Shown: positions 8,124 through 17,429 of the stretch, in pieces | Layout of the letters: each line of letters starts with the position of its first letter | How positions within the stretch are numbered: position 1 is the stretch's first letter | Assembly: GCA_013361525.1 (NCBI GenBank) | Contig: JABFXY010000024.1 | Coordinates: forward strand, 144,947-208,946 | Length of the DNA: 64,000 bases | Origin: Polyangiaceae bacterium | GTDB taxonomy: Bacteria > Myxococcota_A > Polyangia > Polyangiales > Polyangiaceae | Direction of reading: 5' to 3' | Program-made: the position numbers and the translations under genes | Notes under the pieces: generated by a model | What the model saw: the letters and a program-made list of their open reading frames with translations, nothing else | Told to the model about the DNA's origin: nothing | Database searches by the model: none

Positions 8124-11100
8124 GTGGGCCCGGGCCACGTCGTCGCGGACCGCTTCGAGATCGTTCGGCTGGCAGGGACCGGCGGCTCGGCGTCGGTGTT
8201 TCGCGCAAACGATCGCCAGACCGGCCAACCCGTCGCGCTGAAGGTGCTTCGCTGTGGGGCCGAGGGCGAAGCAATGGAGCGGTTCGCGCTCGAAGCGAAG
8301 GTGCTGGCCCAGCTCTGCCATCGCGGGATCGTGCGCTACGTCACGCACGGCAAGGTCGGGGGCGACCTCTTCCTCGCGATGGAGTGGCTCGAAGGGATGA
8401 CGCTGACGCAGCGTCTGTCGACGCAGAAGCTGACGGTGGACGAGGCGGTTGGTGTCGTTCGCCGCGTCGCCGACGCCCTCGGAAGCGCGCATGGCCGCGG
8501 CGTCGTTCACCGCGATATCAAGCCCGGCAACATCTTCCTCGTCGACGGCGACCCCACGCGCATCAAGCTGCTCGACTTCGGAATTGCGCGGCTGCGCTCG
8601 AGCGAGCTCGAGCTGACGCAGGCGGGCACGCTGATCGGGACGCCGAACTACATGGCGCCGGAGCAGGCCCGCGCGGAAAAGGGGATCGATGCCCGGGCCG
8701 ACGTTTTCTCGCTCGGCTGTGTGCTCTATCGCTGCCTCACGGGGACGAACCCGTTTTCGGGCGGGGATATGGTCGCTGTCTTGGCGAAGGTGATGCTCGA
8801 AGAGCCTGCGCCTATTCGCAGCCTGCGACCCGAGGTGCCCGCGCGTGTCGAGGAGTTGGCGCTCAAGATGTTGTCGAAGCGGCGCGACGACCGGCCGGCC
8901 GATGGGTCGGCGGTTCGTGCCGCGCTCGACGAGCTCGGCCTTGGTCCCAAAGACGGCGCCGCCGAGAACGACGCGCCGACGCTCACGACCGACGAACGGC
9001 GGATGATGTGCATTCTCCTGGCGCGCGCGCCGACGGCGGAATGGTCGCTCGCGACCGGGCTCGGCTCGAGTGAGAGCGCGCTCGCTGCCGCCGTGTCGTC
9101 GTACGGTGGGCGCCTCGACATCCTCGCGGATCGCTCGATCCTGGTGACGCTCAAAGAAGAGATGACCCCGGCGGACGACGCGAGCCGTGCGGCACGCTGC
9201 GCGCTCGCGATGCGATCGCTCATCCCGATGTTGGCGGTGGCGCTCGTCGCGGGAGCACGCGAGACGCAGCAGCGGATCGCGATGGGGCAGGTGATCGATC
9301 GCGGCGCGTCGCTGTTGAAGTCGATCGACGCTCGAGGCGTCATCCGCGTCGACGAGGTGATCGCGGGGTTCCTCGACGGTCGCTTTCATGTGCGCCCCGA
9401 AGGCAAAGCCTTGTCGCTCGTCGGTGAGCTCGCCGAACCGTCGATGACGCGTACCTTCCTCGGACGGCCGTCGACTTGTGTGGGTCGCGAGCGCGACCTC
9501 GCCATGCTCGAGGCGATTTGGGCGGAGAGTGCGGACGAGTCCGTCGCTCGCATCGCGCTACTCACAGGACCCGCCGGCATCGGCAAGAGCCGCGTTCTCG
9601 ACGAGCTGCTCCGCAGGGTGTTGCGCCCGGGCGCTTCGTTACAGGCTTGGATCGGTCGCGGCGACTCGATGAGCGCGCGTGCTCCCTTCGGGATGATCGC
9701 GGACACCGTCCGCAATGCAGCCGGCATTCGCGCGGGTGAGCCGCTCGATGTTCGCCATCAGAAGATCGACGACCGCGTTCGTGCCGCCGTGCAGTCGGCC
9801 CATGTCGCGCGTGTGACCGAGTTTCTCGCCGAGGTCGCGGGTGCCCCGGGATCGGACGACCCCAGCGTCGAGCTGCGCGCGGCGAGACAAGATCCGCAGC
9901 TGATGGGCGATCAGATCCGGCGCGCTTGGGAGGATTGGCTCGAAGCCGAAACTTCGAAGCAGCCGGTGCTCCTCGTGCTCGAGGATCTTCATTGGGGTGA
10001 TCTGCCGAGCGTGCAGCTCGTCGACTCTGCCGCACGCCACCTCGAGAAGAGGCCGTTCATGGTGCTCGCGCTCGCTCGCCCCGAGGTCTACACGTGGTTC
10101 CCCGGCATTTGGAGCGAGCGCAACCTGGCCGAGCTCCGCGTGAGCCGGCTCGGAGACAAGGCGGCGCAACGTCTCGTTCGAGAGGCCCTCGCCGAGCGCG
10201 CGGACGACGCGACGATCGGGGGGATCGTCGCGCGCGGCGATGGAAACCCGTTCTTCCTCGAGGAGCTCGTCCGTGCCGCGATCGACGGCAAAGGCAAAGC
10301 GCTGCCGACGACGGTGCTGGCGATGGTGCAGGCGCGCCTCGGCGCACTGTCGGTCGAAGCGCGGAGGTTCCTCCGAGCAGCGAGCGTTTTCGGTCGTGTC
10401 TTTCCGACCGAAGGGGTGTCCGCGCTTCTCGGCCGAGAAGGCGCCGTGCTCGCGGAGGAATGCCTCACCGAGCTCGTCGCGAAGGATGTCGTCAAGCGGT
10501 CCGGTGACGGGCGAGCTCGCGTCGATGGCGCTTTCGGCGCGCTCGAGTTTCATCACGCGCTGATTCACGAAGCCGCATATTCGATGCTGACCGAGGGCGA
10601 CAAAGCGCTCGGGCACCGCCTCGCGGCCGAGTGGCTCGAACGCAGCGGTTCCACCGAGACCATCGTCCTCGCCGAACATTTCGAAAAGGGCGGCGAGCGG
10701 TTTCGAGCAGCAGCGTTCTACCGGCACGCGGCGGCGCAAGCGCTCGGCGCAAACGATCACGCGGCGGCGATTCAGCGAGGAGAAAAGAGCCTCGCGTGTG
10801 GGGCACGCGGAGAGGCGGAGGGTGCCGTGCGCCTGATCGAGTCCGAGGCGCGTCGATGGCGCGGCGAAAACGAGCGCGCCCGCGACGCCGCGCGCGCTGC
10901 GATGCAGCTGCTTCGCCGCGGAAGCGCGGGATGGTGCGACGCCGCGAGCGAGCTCGCGATGGTGAGCGGATCGCTCGGCGACGCGACACAGCTCGTCGAC
11001 CTCGCGACCGAGCTCGAGCCGGTGGAGCCGGACGATGCCGCATCGCAGTTCGTCAACGCGCTCGCGCGCGTCGCACGCCCCCTCTTCTGGAATGGCAAAC

Positions 11101-11981
11101 ACGCGCTCGGCAGCCGCATCCTCGCGCGGGCAGGCGACTTCGTTTACGAAGGCTCGGCGATCGAACCCACCGCCCTCGCGTCGCTCTACATGGCGCGCGG
11201 CGTCGAGGCGCGCCTCTCGGGTGACCCCAGCGAGTGCGTGCGTTGGAACGAACGCGCAGTCGAAGAGAGCGAGCGCGTCGGTGACCTCCGCGGTGGTTGC
11301 GTCGAGCGCGGCAACCTCGGCTACGCCTATATGGAGATCGGCGCATACCGCGAGGCCGAGCGAACGTTGACCGACGCGCTCGGCGTGGCGGCGCGTCTCG
11401 GCCTGCCGCTGGTCGTCGCAACGGCCCAGCAAAACCTGGGACTATCCCTCGGAAGGCTGGGTGCATTCGAGCGTGCCTTGCACCTCGAACGAGCGTCGCT
11501 CGCCACCTTCGAAAGCCAAGGCGACGCGCGCCGCGCCGGTTGCTCGCTCTTGTACTTGGCGGTGATCGAAGCCGAAGCCGGAAGGATCGAGGAAGCAGAG
11601 CAGACCGCGAGGCAGGCGATGGACCGCCTCGCTCGGAACGCGCCCATTCGCTGCCACGCGCTGGCGGTGATCGCTCAAATCCTCCTGCTGCGCGGCAAGA
11701 TCGGTCCGGCATTCGCGGCGGCTTCCGAGGCGCATGCTCTGTTCGAGAGCCTCGGCGGTATCGACGAGGGGGAGAGCCGCGTGCGGTTGGTCCACGCCGA
11801 AACCGTCCACGCCTGCTGCGACACCGCTGACGCGCTCGCAGCCATGGATGTCGCAGTGAGAGCCTTGATGGCCCGCGCCGCCAAGATCCAGAGCCCCGAG
11901 CAGCGCTCGGCATTTCTCGGCGCGATCCCGGAGAATGCGCGGACGCTCGAGCTGGCGCGAGCATGGGGAGTGTCCGCGTGA
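8124..11981 (+). CDS. Ser/Thr protein kinase fused to AAA ATPase and TPR region
   Basis: 1285 residues from a GTG at 8124. The kinase domain (about 1-270) is complete: Gly loop LAGTGGSASVF, catalytic Lys 40 (VALKVL), VVHRDIKPGN, DFG (LLDFGIAR) and NYMAPEQA. A following region (about 300-440) with GGRLDILADRSILVTL and GQVIDRGASLL resembles a degenerate nucleotide-cyclase-like domain, as seen in myxobacterial kinases of this type. Then an AAA_16-like ATPase with Walker A GPAGIGKS near 483 and Walker B-like LLVLEDLHWGD, and a helical TPR-type C-terminal half. It is a cytoplasmic signalling protein with no membrane segment. It lies directly upstream of the VgrG operon, so it may tune type VI secretion, as threonine-phosphorylation pathways do in other bacteria; that link is inference. 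Confidence 0.9.
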   Translation: MGPGHVVADRFEIVRLAGTGGSASVFRANDRQTGQPVALKVLRCGAEGEAMERFALEAKVLAQLCHRGIVRYVTHGKVGGDLFLAMEWLEGMTLTQRLSTQKLTVDEAVGVVRRVADALGSAHGRGVVHRDIKPGNIFLVDGDPTRIKLLDFGIARLRSSELELTQAGTLIGTPNYMAPEQARAEKGIDARADVFSLGCVLYRCLTGTNPFSGGDMVAVLAKVMLEEPAPIRSLRPEVPARVEELALKMLSKRRDDRPADGSAVRAALDELGLGPKDGAAENDAPTLTTDERRMMCILLARAPTAEWSLATGLGSSESALAAAVSSYGGRLDILADRSILVTLKEEMTPADDASRAARCALAMRSLIPMLAVALVAGARETQQRIAMGQVIDRGASLLKSIDARGVIRVDEVIAGFLDGRFHVRPEGKALSLVGELAEPSMTRTFLGRPSTCVGRERDLAMLEAIWAESADESVARIALLTGPAGIGKSRVLDELLRRVLRPGASLQAWIGRGDSMSARAPFGMIADTVRNAAGIRAGEPLDVRHQKIDDRVRAAVQSAHVARVTEFLAEVAGAPGSDDPSVELRAARQDPQLMGDQIRRAWEDWLEAETSKQPVLLVLEDLHWGDLPSVQLVDSAARHLEKRPFMVLALARPEVYTWFPGIWSERNLAELRVSRLGDKAAQRLVREALAERADDATIGGIVARGDGNPFFLEELVRAAIDGKGKALPTTVLAMVQARLGALSVEARRFLRAASVFGRVFPTEGVSALLGREGAVLAEECLTELVAKDVVKRSGDGRARVDGAFGALEFHHALIHEAAYSMLTEGDKALGHRLAAEWLERSGSTETIVLAEHFEKGGERFRAAAFYRHAAAQALGANDHAAAIQRGEKSLACGARGEAEGAVRLIESEARRWRGENERARDAARAAMQLLRRGSAGWCDAASELAMVSGSLGDATQLVDLATELEPVEPDDAASQFVNALARVARPLFWNGKHALGSRILARAGDFVYEGSAIEPTALASLYMARGVEARLSGDPSECVRWNERAVEESERVGDLRGGCVERGNLGYAYMEIGAYREAERTLTDALGVAARLGLPLVVATAQQNLGLSLGRLGAFERALHLERASLATFESQGDARRAGCSLLYLAVIEAEAGRIEEAEQTARQAMDRLARNAPIRCHALAVIAQILLLRGKIGPAFAAASEAHALFESLGGIDEGESRVRLVHAETVHACCDTADALAAMDVAVRALMARAAKIQSPEQRSAFLGAIPENARTLELARAWGVSA

Positions 11982-12012
11982 AGGTGGCCTGCGCCTTGCG
12001 ATAACGCTCGAC

Positions 12013-14139
12013 GTGGATTCCTTCGCGCTCCGTCGCGCCTCCGCCTCGTTCTCCCTCGATGCCGACGTCGTCCCAGGTGGGGCGCTCGAGGTCCTCGAGG
12101 TCACCGGTCACGAAGGCATCTCGACGCTCTTCGAGATCGTCGTCACCATCGTGACCGACGAGCCGCTCGGCTCGCACTCACTGCTCGGCGAGCGAGCCGC
12201 GCTGGTGCTGCGTTCAGGGGAAAATGAGCGCCCGCTGCGCGGGATCATCAGGGCCTTCGAGCAGGGCGACGCGCGTGACGCACGGCTCACGTACCGCGTG
12301 ACGCTCGCGCCATCGGCCTATGTGCTCGCATTGCGCGAAGACTGCCGCGTCTTTCAAGGCCGGCGCGCACCGGAGATCATCGAGAGCGTCCTCACGGCGG
12401 CAGGCTTTACGTCGAAGGACTACCGGATTGCGCTCCGCGAAAGCTACCGGCCGCGCGACTACCGGATGCAATACCGCGAGTCCGATTGGACCTTCTTGCG
12501 ACGATTGATGGAGGTCGAGGGCATCTACACCTTCTTCGATCAAGACGGTGACCGCGAGGTCCTCGTCTTCGCCGACGCGCCCTCGGCGCACGCGACGAGC
12601 GACGGGCCGGAGGAGCTCTTCTTCCACGGCGATGACCGCGCGATCGGCGACCGCGAGGTCGTGACCCGGTTTCGACACGTCGAGGAGATCCAGCCGGGCC
12701 GGGTGGCGCTTCGCGGTTACGACTTTCGAAACCCGAAAGCCGCGCTCGAGCGCCAGGATGGCTTCAAAGAGAGCTCGCTCGCCATTCACGATGCGCCCCC
12801 TGAATACGAAACGCCGGAGGACGGCGAGCGGCTCGCGCGCCTTCGCTTGGATCAAGAGGCATCCGCGCGAGGTGTCGCGAACGGAGCAAGCAACGCCGCG
12901 AGCCTTCGACCCGGCGCGGTGTTCGAGCTTTCGCGGCACGCTTCGGATGCCCTCAATCGAGGGTGGCTCGTCACGACGATCGAGCATCACCTCGTCGAGG
13001 AAACGGAGGGCTACCAAAACCGCTTCACGGCGGTCGCTGCCGACGTCGCGTTTCGAACGCGACCGATCACACCGAAACCCGCCGTCGGGATCCAGACCGC
13101 GACCGTCGTCGGTCCTGTTGGACAGGAAGTTCACTGCGACGAGCTCGGGCGCGTGAAGATTCGGTTCAACTGGGATCGCGAGGGCCAAGAAGAAGAGCGA
13201 AGCTCTTGGGTTCGCGCGAGCCAACCCTGGGCCGGCCCGGGCACCGGCGTGACGTTCATTCCCCGGATCGGCGATCAGGTTCTCGTCGATTTTGCCGGCG
13301 GCGACTGCGATCGGCCGATCATCGTCGGCAGCGTCCACGACGGCGTGAACAAGCCGCCGCTGTCGCTTCCGTTCGAGCGGACCGCCGCCGTCATTCGCGC
13401 GACCTCCTCACCTGGAGGTGACGGCTACAGCGAGCTTCGCTTCGACGCCGATGCTGGTCGCGAGCACGTCTTGTTGCGGTCGAGCCGTGATCTGTCGCTC
13501 GAGGTGATGCAAGACAAGACGGAACACGTAGTCCGCGACGAAACGCTCGACGTCGGCGGCGGCAGCAAACGCTCCATCGCGGGCGACGAGACGATTTCGA
13601 TCCGCGGGGCGCGACGCGTCGGCTCCGCTTCCCACGAGCAGAAGGTCGGAGGTGACGCCTCGACCGCGATCGGTGGCGCCGAAAAGCGCGAGGTCCGGGG
13701 TCAGAAGACCGAGATCGTCGGAGAAAGCCTTCGCGTTCATATCGGCAGCGACGAGACGCGAGACGTCGCAGGCGCGAGCCAGGTCACCGTGAAGGGACCC
13801 ATGACCGTCCAAGCCGAGCATTACGGTCTCGACGTCCGCGAGGACTTTCTGACGGTGGTCGAGGCCGACCACATCGAACGCGCCGAGCGTCGCCGCATTC
13901 GCGCCGGTGAGCTGGTCGAGCTCGTCTGCGGCGACGCGATGATCACCGCGAAGGCCGACGATCTCGAGTTCGACGGCGAGCGCGTCACCGTCGAAGCCAC
14001 GCGCGAGCTGGTGCTTCGCTGCGGCAAGGCGAGCATCACGCTCACGCGGTCCGGCAAGATCATCCTCCGCGGAACGCACGTCGTGAGCCGCAGCACCGGC
14101 ACCAACAAGGTGCTCGGCACGACGGTCCGCATCAACTGA
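12013..14139 (+). CDS. vgrG: Type VI secretion tip protein VgrG
   Basis: About 708 residues from a GTG at 12013; the frame is open from 11935, inside the end of the kinase gene. Domain order follows the family: gp27-like part (LEVLEVTGHEGIS, YRESDWTFLRRLMEVEGIYTFF), gp5 OB-fold (VGPVGQEVHCDELGRVKIRF, SSWVRASQPWAGPG, GDQVLVDFAGGDCDRPIIVGSVHDG), then a long beta-helical tail of DUF2345 type ending in a SITLTRSGKIILRG segment. No extra effector domain is fused at the C-terminus. VgrG trimers form the puncturing tip loaded on the Hcp tube. It heads a tight operon running to 19114. Confidence 0.95.
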   Translation: MDSFALRRASASFSLDADVVPGGALEVLEVTGHEGISTLFEIVVTIVTDEPLGSHSLLGERAALVLRSGENERPLRGIIRAFEQGDARDARLTYRVTLAPSAYVLALREDCRVFQGRRAPEIIESVLTAAGFTSKDYRIALRESYRPRDYRMQYRESDWTFLRRLMEVEGIYTFFDQDGDREVLVFADAPSAHATSDGPEELFFHGDDRAIGDREVVTRFRHVEEIQPGRVALRGYDFRNPKAALERQDGFKESSLAIHDAPPEYETPEDGERLARLRLDQEASARGVANGASNAASLRPGAVFELSRHASDALNRGWLVTTIEHHLVEETEGYQNRFTAVAADVAFRTRPITPKPAVGIQTATVVGPVGQEVHCDELGRVKIRFNWDREGQEEERSSWVRASQPWAGPGTGVTFIPRIGDQVLVDFAGGDCDRPIIVGSVHDGVNKPPLSLPFERTAAVIRATSSPGGDGYSELRFDADAGREHVLLRSSRDLSLEVMQDKTEHVVRDETLDVGGGSKRSIAGDETISIRGARRVGSASHEQKVGGDASTAIGGAEKREVRGQKTEIVGESLRVHIGSDETRDVAGASQVTVKGPMTVQAEHYGLDVREDFLTVVEADHIERAERRRIRAGELVELVCGDAMITAKADDLEFDGERVTVEATRELVLRCGKASITLTRSGKIILRGTHVVSRSTGTNKVLGTTVRIN

Positions 14140-14154
14140 AGGCGCAGGTGATCC

Positions 14155-15360
14155 TTGATTCGCGCCGTCGTCGAACAACACGCGGAGGACGCAGCGTTCC
14201 TCTTTACTTCGCGCAACGCCGCGCTCGAAGCGCGCTACACGCGGCTCGAAGATCTCGAGCGCCTCGACGAGCGGATCGCGGCGAACCTGGACGGACTTCG
14301 CTTCGCCAAACACGCCGGGCAGCGCATCGCGCGAATGGCGCTTCGCGGTGGGGACGCCGGTGAGGTGTTCGCAGCAGCGGTGCTCGCGTGTGAATCGGAG
14401 AAAAGCGGGGCTGTCACGCGCCTCTTCGACGAAGCCCCAGCCGACGCGCTGGCCGAAGGTCTTTGCGGTGCCGTCGCTTGGCTCCCGTTCGGTCGCCAGC
14501 GAGCCGCGCTTCGAGAGCTTCGGGCGAGCTCGAATACCGTGGCACGCAGGGCCGCGCTCGTCGCACAGGTCGCGCACCGTCGCGACCCCGAAAACGCCCT
14601 CCTCGCGGGCGTGCTCGACGACGATCCTCGAATCGTCGCAACGGCGCTCCGAGCGATAGGCGAGCTCGGACGCACCGACCTCGTCGTGATCCTCGCCGCG
14701 GCGATGCACGGCGACGATCCGGAGGCGCGCTTCTGGGCCGCTTGGTCGGCAGCCCTGCTCGGTGAAGCGATCGGCAGCCACGTTCTTCGTGCGATCGCGG
14801 AGCACGGCCGTGCGCGCGCCGAACAAGCCGCGGAGATCGCGGCGATGACGCTTCCGCCCAGCGAAGCCGTCGCTTTCGTCGAGGGGCTGACACGGCGGGC
14901 CGATCGACGCCGGGCAGCGATACGCGGTGCCGCTGCGCTGGGAGATCCGAAGCTCTTGCCGACGCTCCTCGAATGGCTCGACCAGCCGGCGCTCGCACGC
15001 CCCGCCGCCGACGCGATCACGACCATCACCGGCCTCGCGATCACCGCCGAGCTCTCCGTCGAGCCTCCGTCTGATGACGACGACGATGACGAGACGATCG
15101 ATCCAGACGACGGCCTCGCCTGGCCGGACGCGCCGGCGCTTCGTGCCGCCTGCGAGCGATCCAGGGCGAGCTGGCCTGCGGGAACGCGTCATGTGCTCGG
15201 TCATCGCATCGAGAGGTCGTCGCTCGTCCGAGCCCTCCGCCTGGGTCGTCAACCAGAGCGAGTACGCGCGGCGTTCGAGCTCGCGCGCGCCGGCGAGCCG
15301 CTCATCGATGTCGAGGCCCCGAGCGAGCGCCAGCTCCGCGCGCTGGCCGGAAGGAGCTGA
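14155..15360 (+). CDS. TIGR02270-like HEAT-repeat protein of T6SS loci
   Basis: 401 residues from a TTG at 14155. The start (VVEQHAEDAAFLFTSRNAAL, LERLDERIAANLDGLRFA) matches my memory of the TIGR02270 family, which accompanies VgrG, DUF2169 and PAAR-like genes. The rest is a series of alpha-helical HEAT-like pairs (for example DPRIVATALRAIGELGR, DPEARFWAAWSAALLGE). No signal peptide. Its molecular role is unknown; the family is thought to help load or chaperone the tip complex. It sits 15 bp after vgrG and 3 bp before the DUF2169 gene. Confidence 0.8.
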   Translation: MIRAVVEQHAEDAAFLFTSRNAALEARYTRLEDLERLDERIAANLDGLRFAKHAGQRIARMALRGGDAGEVFAAAVLACESEKSGAVTRLFDEAPADALAEGLCGAVAWLPFGRQRAALRELRASSNTVARRAALVAQVAHRRDPENALLAGVLDDDPRIVATALRAIGELGRTDLVVILAAAMHGDDPEARFWAAWSAALLGEAIGSHVLRAIAEHGRARAEQAAEIAAMTLPPSEAVAFVEGLTRRADRRRAAIRGAAALGDPKLLPTLLEWLDQPALARPAADAITTITGLAITAELSVEPPSDDDDDDETIDPDDGLAWPDAPALRAACERSRASWPAGTRHVLGHRIERSSLVRALRLGRQPERVRAAFELARAGEPLIDVEAPSERQLRALAGRS

Positions 15361-15363
15361 CCG

Positions 15364-16356
15364 ATGTGGGCTCTCCACAATCGCACGCGCTTTGTCGCCG
15401 AACGTACCTTCGCCCGCGATCGCGACGGCGCCGAAGTCCTGTTGGTCGTGGTGAAAGCGACGTTCACGATCAGCCACGATCACGCGCCTCGCGTCGCTCC
15501 GCGACAAGCATCGATCGCCCACACACCGCGCTATCGCGCCGATCCGGCGCGATCGAGCCTGCTCCACGAGGCTGATTTTGCGCTCGAGAAGCGCCGCACC
15601 GACGTGCTCCTCGTCGGAAACGCGCACGCGCGTGACGGCATCCCCACCATTGCGACCGAGGTTCGTGTCCGCGTCGGAAAATGGCAGAAGCGAGTCGCGG
15701 TCTTCGGCGATCGACGGTGGACGAGAGTCCTCGGCGGTCTACGTCTCGGCAAACCCGAGCCGTTCACGAGCATGCCGCTGTCGTACGAGCGTGCATTCGG
15801 CGGCGCAGGCCATCGAGAGAATCCGGTCGGCGTCGGCGCGGAGCGATTGGCCGGCGCGCTCGAATCGACGCCCGTTCCGAACCTCGAAGATCGACAAGAC
15901 CCGTTGACGCTCCCGGAGCAGGACAAGCGCGCGATGAGCTTCGGTCCGATCGCGCGCGATTGGCCGGCGCGTCGCGCGCTCGCGGGAACGTTCGACGAGC
16001 GCTGGCGTCGCGAGCGGTGTCCGCTCGTCCCCGACGACTTCGACGACGCGTTCTGGCAGTGCGCGCCGCCCGACCAGCAAATCTCGATCGAGGGCGGAGA
16101 GAACGTCGAGCTCACCGGCGTGAGCCCGCGCGGGCCAATGCGGTTCGAGCTCCCCCGCCTTCGATTTTCGTTCCGATCGCGCGTCGGAAACAAACTCGTC
16201 GAGCATCCGTCGTCGATGCACACGCTCCTCTTCGAGCCTGATGAGAACTGCATGACGTTCGTGTTCCAGAGCGCGCTCCCCTGTCATCACGAGCTCCAGT
16301 CCCTGTCGCAAACGATCGTCGAAGAGGTCGACGGGCAGAGGTTCGAGGCGGCATGA
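15364..16356 (+). CDS. DUF2169 domain protein, T6SS adaptor family
   Basis: 330 residues. The family pattern is clear: a Trp-Leu/Ala start followed by VVVKATFTI, the central SYERAFGGAG segment with an ENPVG repeat, WPARRALAGTFDERWRRERCPLVPDDFD, and a C-terminal region describing LPRLRF and MHTLLFEPDENCMTFVFQS. DUF2169 proteins act as adaptors that connect PAAR-like effectors to VgrG in the cytoplasm before secretion. The partner is most likely the DUF4150-DUF1906 protein two genes downstream. Overlaps the next gene by 4 bp (ATGA). Confidence 0.9.
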   Translation: MWALHNRTRFVAERTFARDRDGAEVLLVVVKATFTISHDHAPRVAPRQASIAHTPRYRADPARSSLLHEADFALEKRRTDVLLVGNAHARDGIPTIATEVRVRVGKWQKRVAVFGDRRWTRVLGGLRLGKPEPFTSMPLSYERAFGGAGHRENPVGVGAERLAGALESTPVPNLEDRQDPLTLPEQDKRAMSFGPIARDWPARRALAGTFDERWRRERCPLVPDDFDDAFWQCAPPDQQISIEGGENVELTGVSPRGPMRFELPRLRFSFRSRVGNKLVEHPSSMHTLLFEPDENCMTFVFQSALPCHHELQSLSQTIVEEVDGQRFEAA

Positions 16357-17429
16357 GCAACGCGGGAAGCATCGTTGCAGCTGTCGTCGGTGCCGGGGCG
16401 CGCACGGCGGTCGGGCGATCGCTGCTTGCTTCGGCCGCGGCCGTGCGCGCAGGCATCGCGCACTTCACACCGCACCCGTTTCTCTCGGACCGCCGCGGCA
16501 GGCGCGTGAACGTTGCGCGCGCGCCGTGGCTCTCCGCCGACCGCTGCGGCGCCGCTCGTTTTGTCGAGCTCGCCGTCGCTGCCGCGACCGAAGCGCTCGA
16601 ATCCGTCACGGGGGCGTCGAATCCGCTCTCGATCTTTGTCGGCTTGCCGGAAGAACGCCCCGGCAGGCCCCACGATATCGAAAACTCCATCACCGGCGCC
16701 CTCGCCGTCACCCCGGCCTTTCGCGATCGCATCGGTCCGATCGTCACGATCCCGGAAGGGCATGCGTCGGCGCTCATCGCGCTCGACATGGCGTGCTCGG
16801 CAATCGCGCGCGGCGACGCGGAGCTGTGCCTCGTCGGCGGCGTCGACAGCTGGCTCGAGCCGGCGAGCATCGATCACCTCCTCGGTGCGGGGCGTCTGCA
16901 CGGACCCAGTCGGCCATGGGGTTTCGTCCCCGGTGAGGCAGCTGCCTTTTGCGTGCTCGCATCCCTTCGGTGGACTGCAAAGCACCACGTCGCGGCGCCG
17001 CTCTCGGTCATCGCAACGGCGACCTCCACCGAGCCTGCGCCGATGGGTTCGAAGCGCGTCTGCACCGGACGAGGTTTGGGCGATGCTTTCGCGCAAGCGT
17101 TGTCTCCGCTGCGCGAGTCACGAGAGCGCGCGACCCGCGTCATCGGCGACCTGAACGGCGAGGCCTATCGAGTCGACGAGCTCGGCTTCGCCATGGCGCG
17201 ATCCGCCGACGCGATTGAGCGCCCCGGCGCCGTCCTGGTGCCGGCGAGCAGCTGGGGTGACGTCGGCGCCGCATCGGGTGCGCTCTTCGCGGGGCTCGCA
17301 TTCATGGACGCGAAGCGAACCTGTGCTGCGAGCAGAACGACCCTCGTCTGGGGAAGCTCCGAGGCCGGCCGGCGCGCCGCGGCTTCTTTTCGCAGCGAAC
17401 CATCGATCGAGACGGAGGAAGCGTCATGA
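16353..17429 (+). CDS. Catalytically degenerate ketosynthase-fold protein in T6SS operon
   Basis: 358 residues with the thiolase/beta-ketoacyl-synthase fold: IVAAVVGAGARTAVG at the start, LALDMACSAIARGDAELCLVGGVDSW, WGFVPGEAAAFCVL and SSWGDVGAASGALFAGLA. All three catalytic positions look lost. The nucleophile elbow reads EGHASALIAL where an active enzyme has TACSSSL-like sequence, so the Cys is replaced by His; the HGTGT segment reads DLNGEAYR; and the second His of the GHxxGAAG motif is Asp (GDVGAASG). Such KS-like proteins recur next to DUF2169 and DUF4150 genes; their role is unknown, perhaps structural or acyl-binding. Overlaps both neighbours by 4 bp. Confidence 0.8.
   Translation: MSNAGSIVAAVVGAGARTAVGRSLLASAAAVRAGIAHFTPHPFLSDRRGRRVNVARAPWLSADRCGAARFVELAVAAATEALESVTGASNPLSIFVGLPEERPGRPHDIENSITGALAVTPAFRDRIGPIVTIPEGHASALIALDMACSAIARGDAELCLVGGVDSWLEPASIDHLLGAGRLHGPSRPWGFVPGEAAAFCVLASLRWTAKHHVAAPLSVIATATSTEPAPMGSKRVCTGRGLGDAFAQALSPLRESRERATRVIGDLNGEAYRVDELGFAMARSADAIERPGAVLVPASSWGDVGAASGALFAGLAFMDAKRTCAASRTTLVWGSSEAGRRAAASFRSEPSIETEEAS

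Noticed and set aside
9639..11432. 597-codon minus-strand open frame opposite the kinase gene
   Set aside because: Composition-driven shadow; the plus strand encodes clear kinase, ATPase and TPR sequence.
13408..15627. 739-codon open frame on the minus strand opposite VgrG and TIGR02270 genes
   Set aside because: It is antisense to clear T6SS genes, has no recognisable domain, and results from high GC third-position bias.
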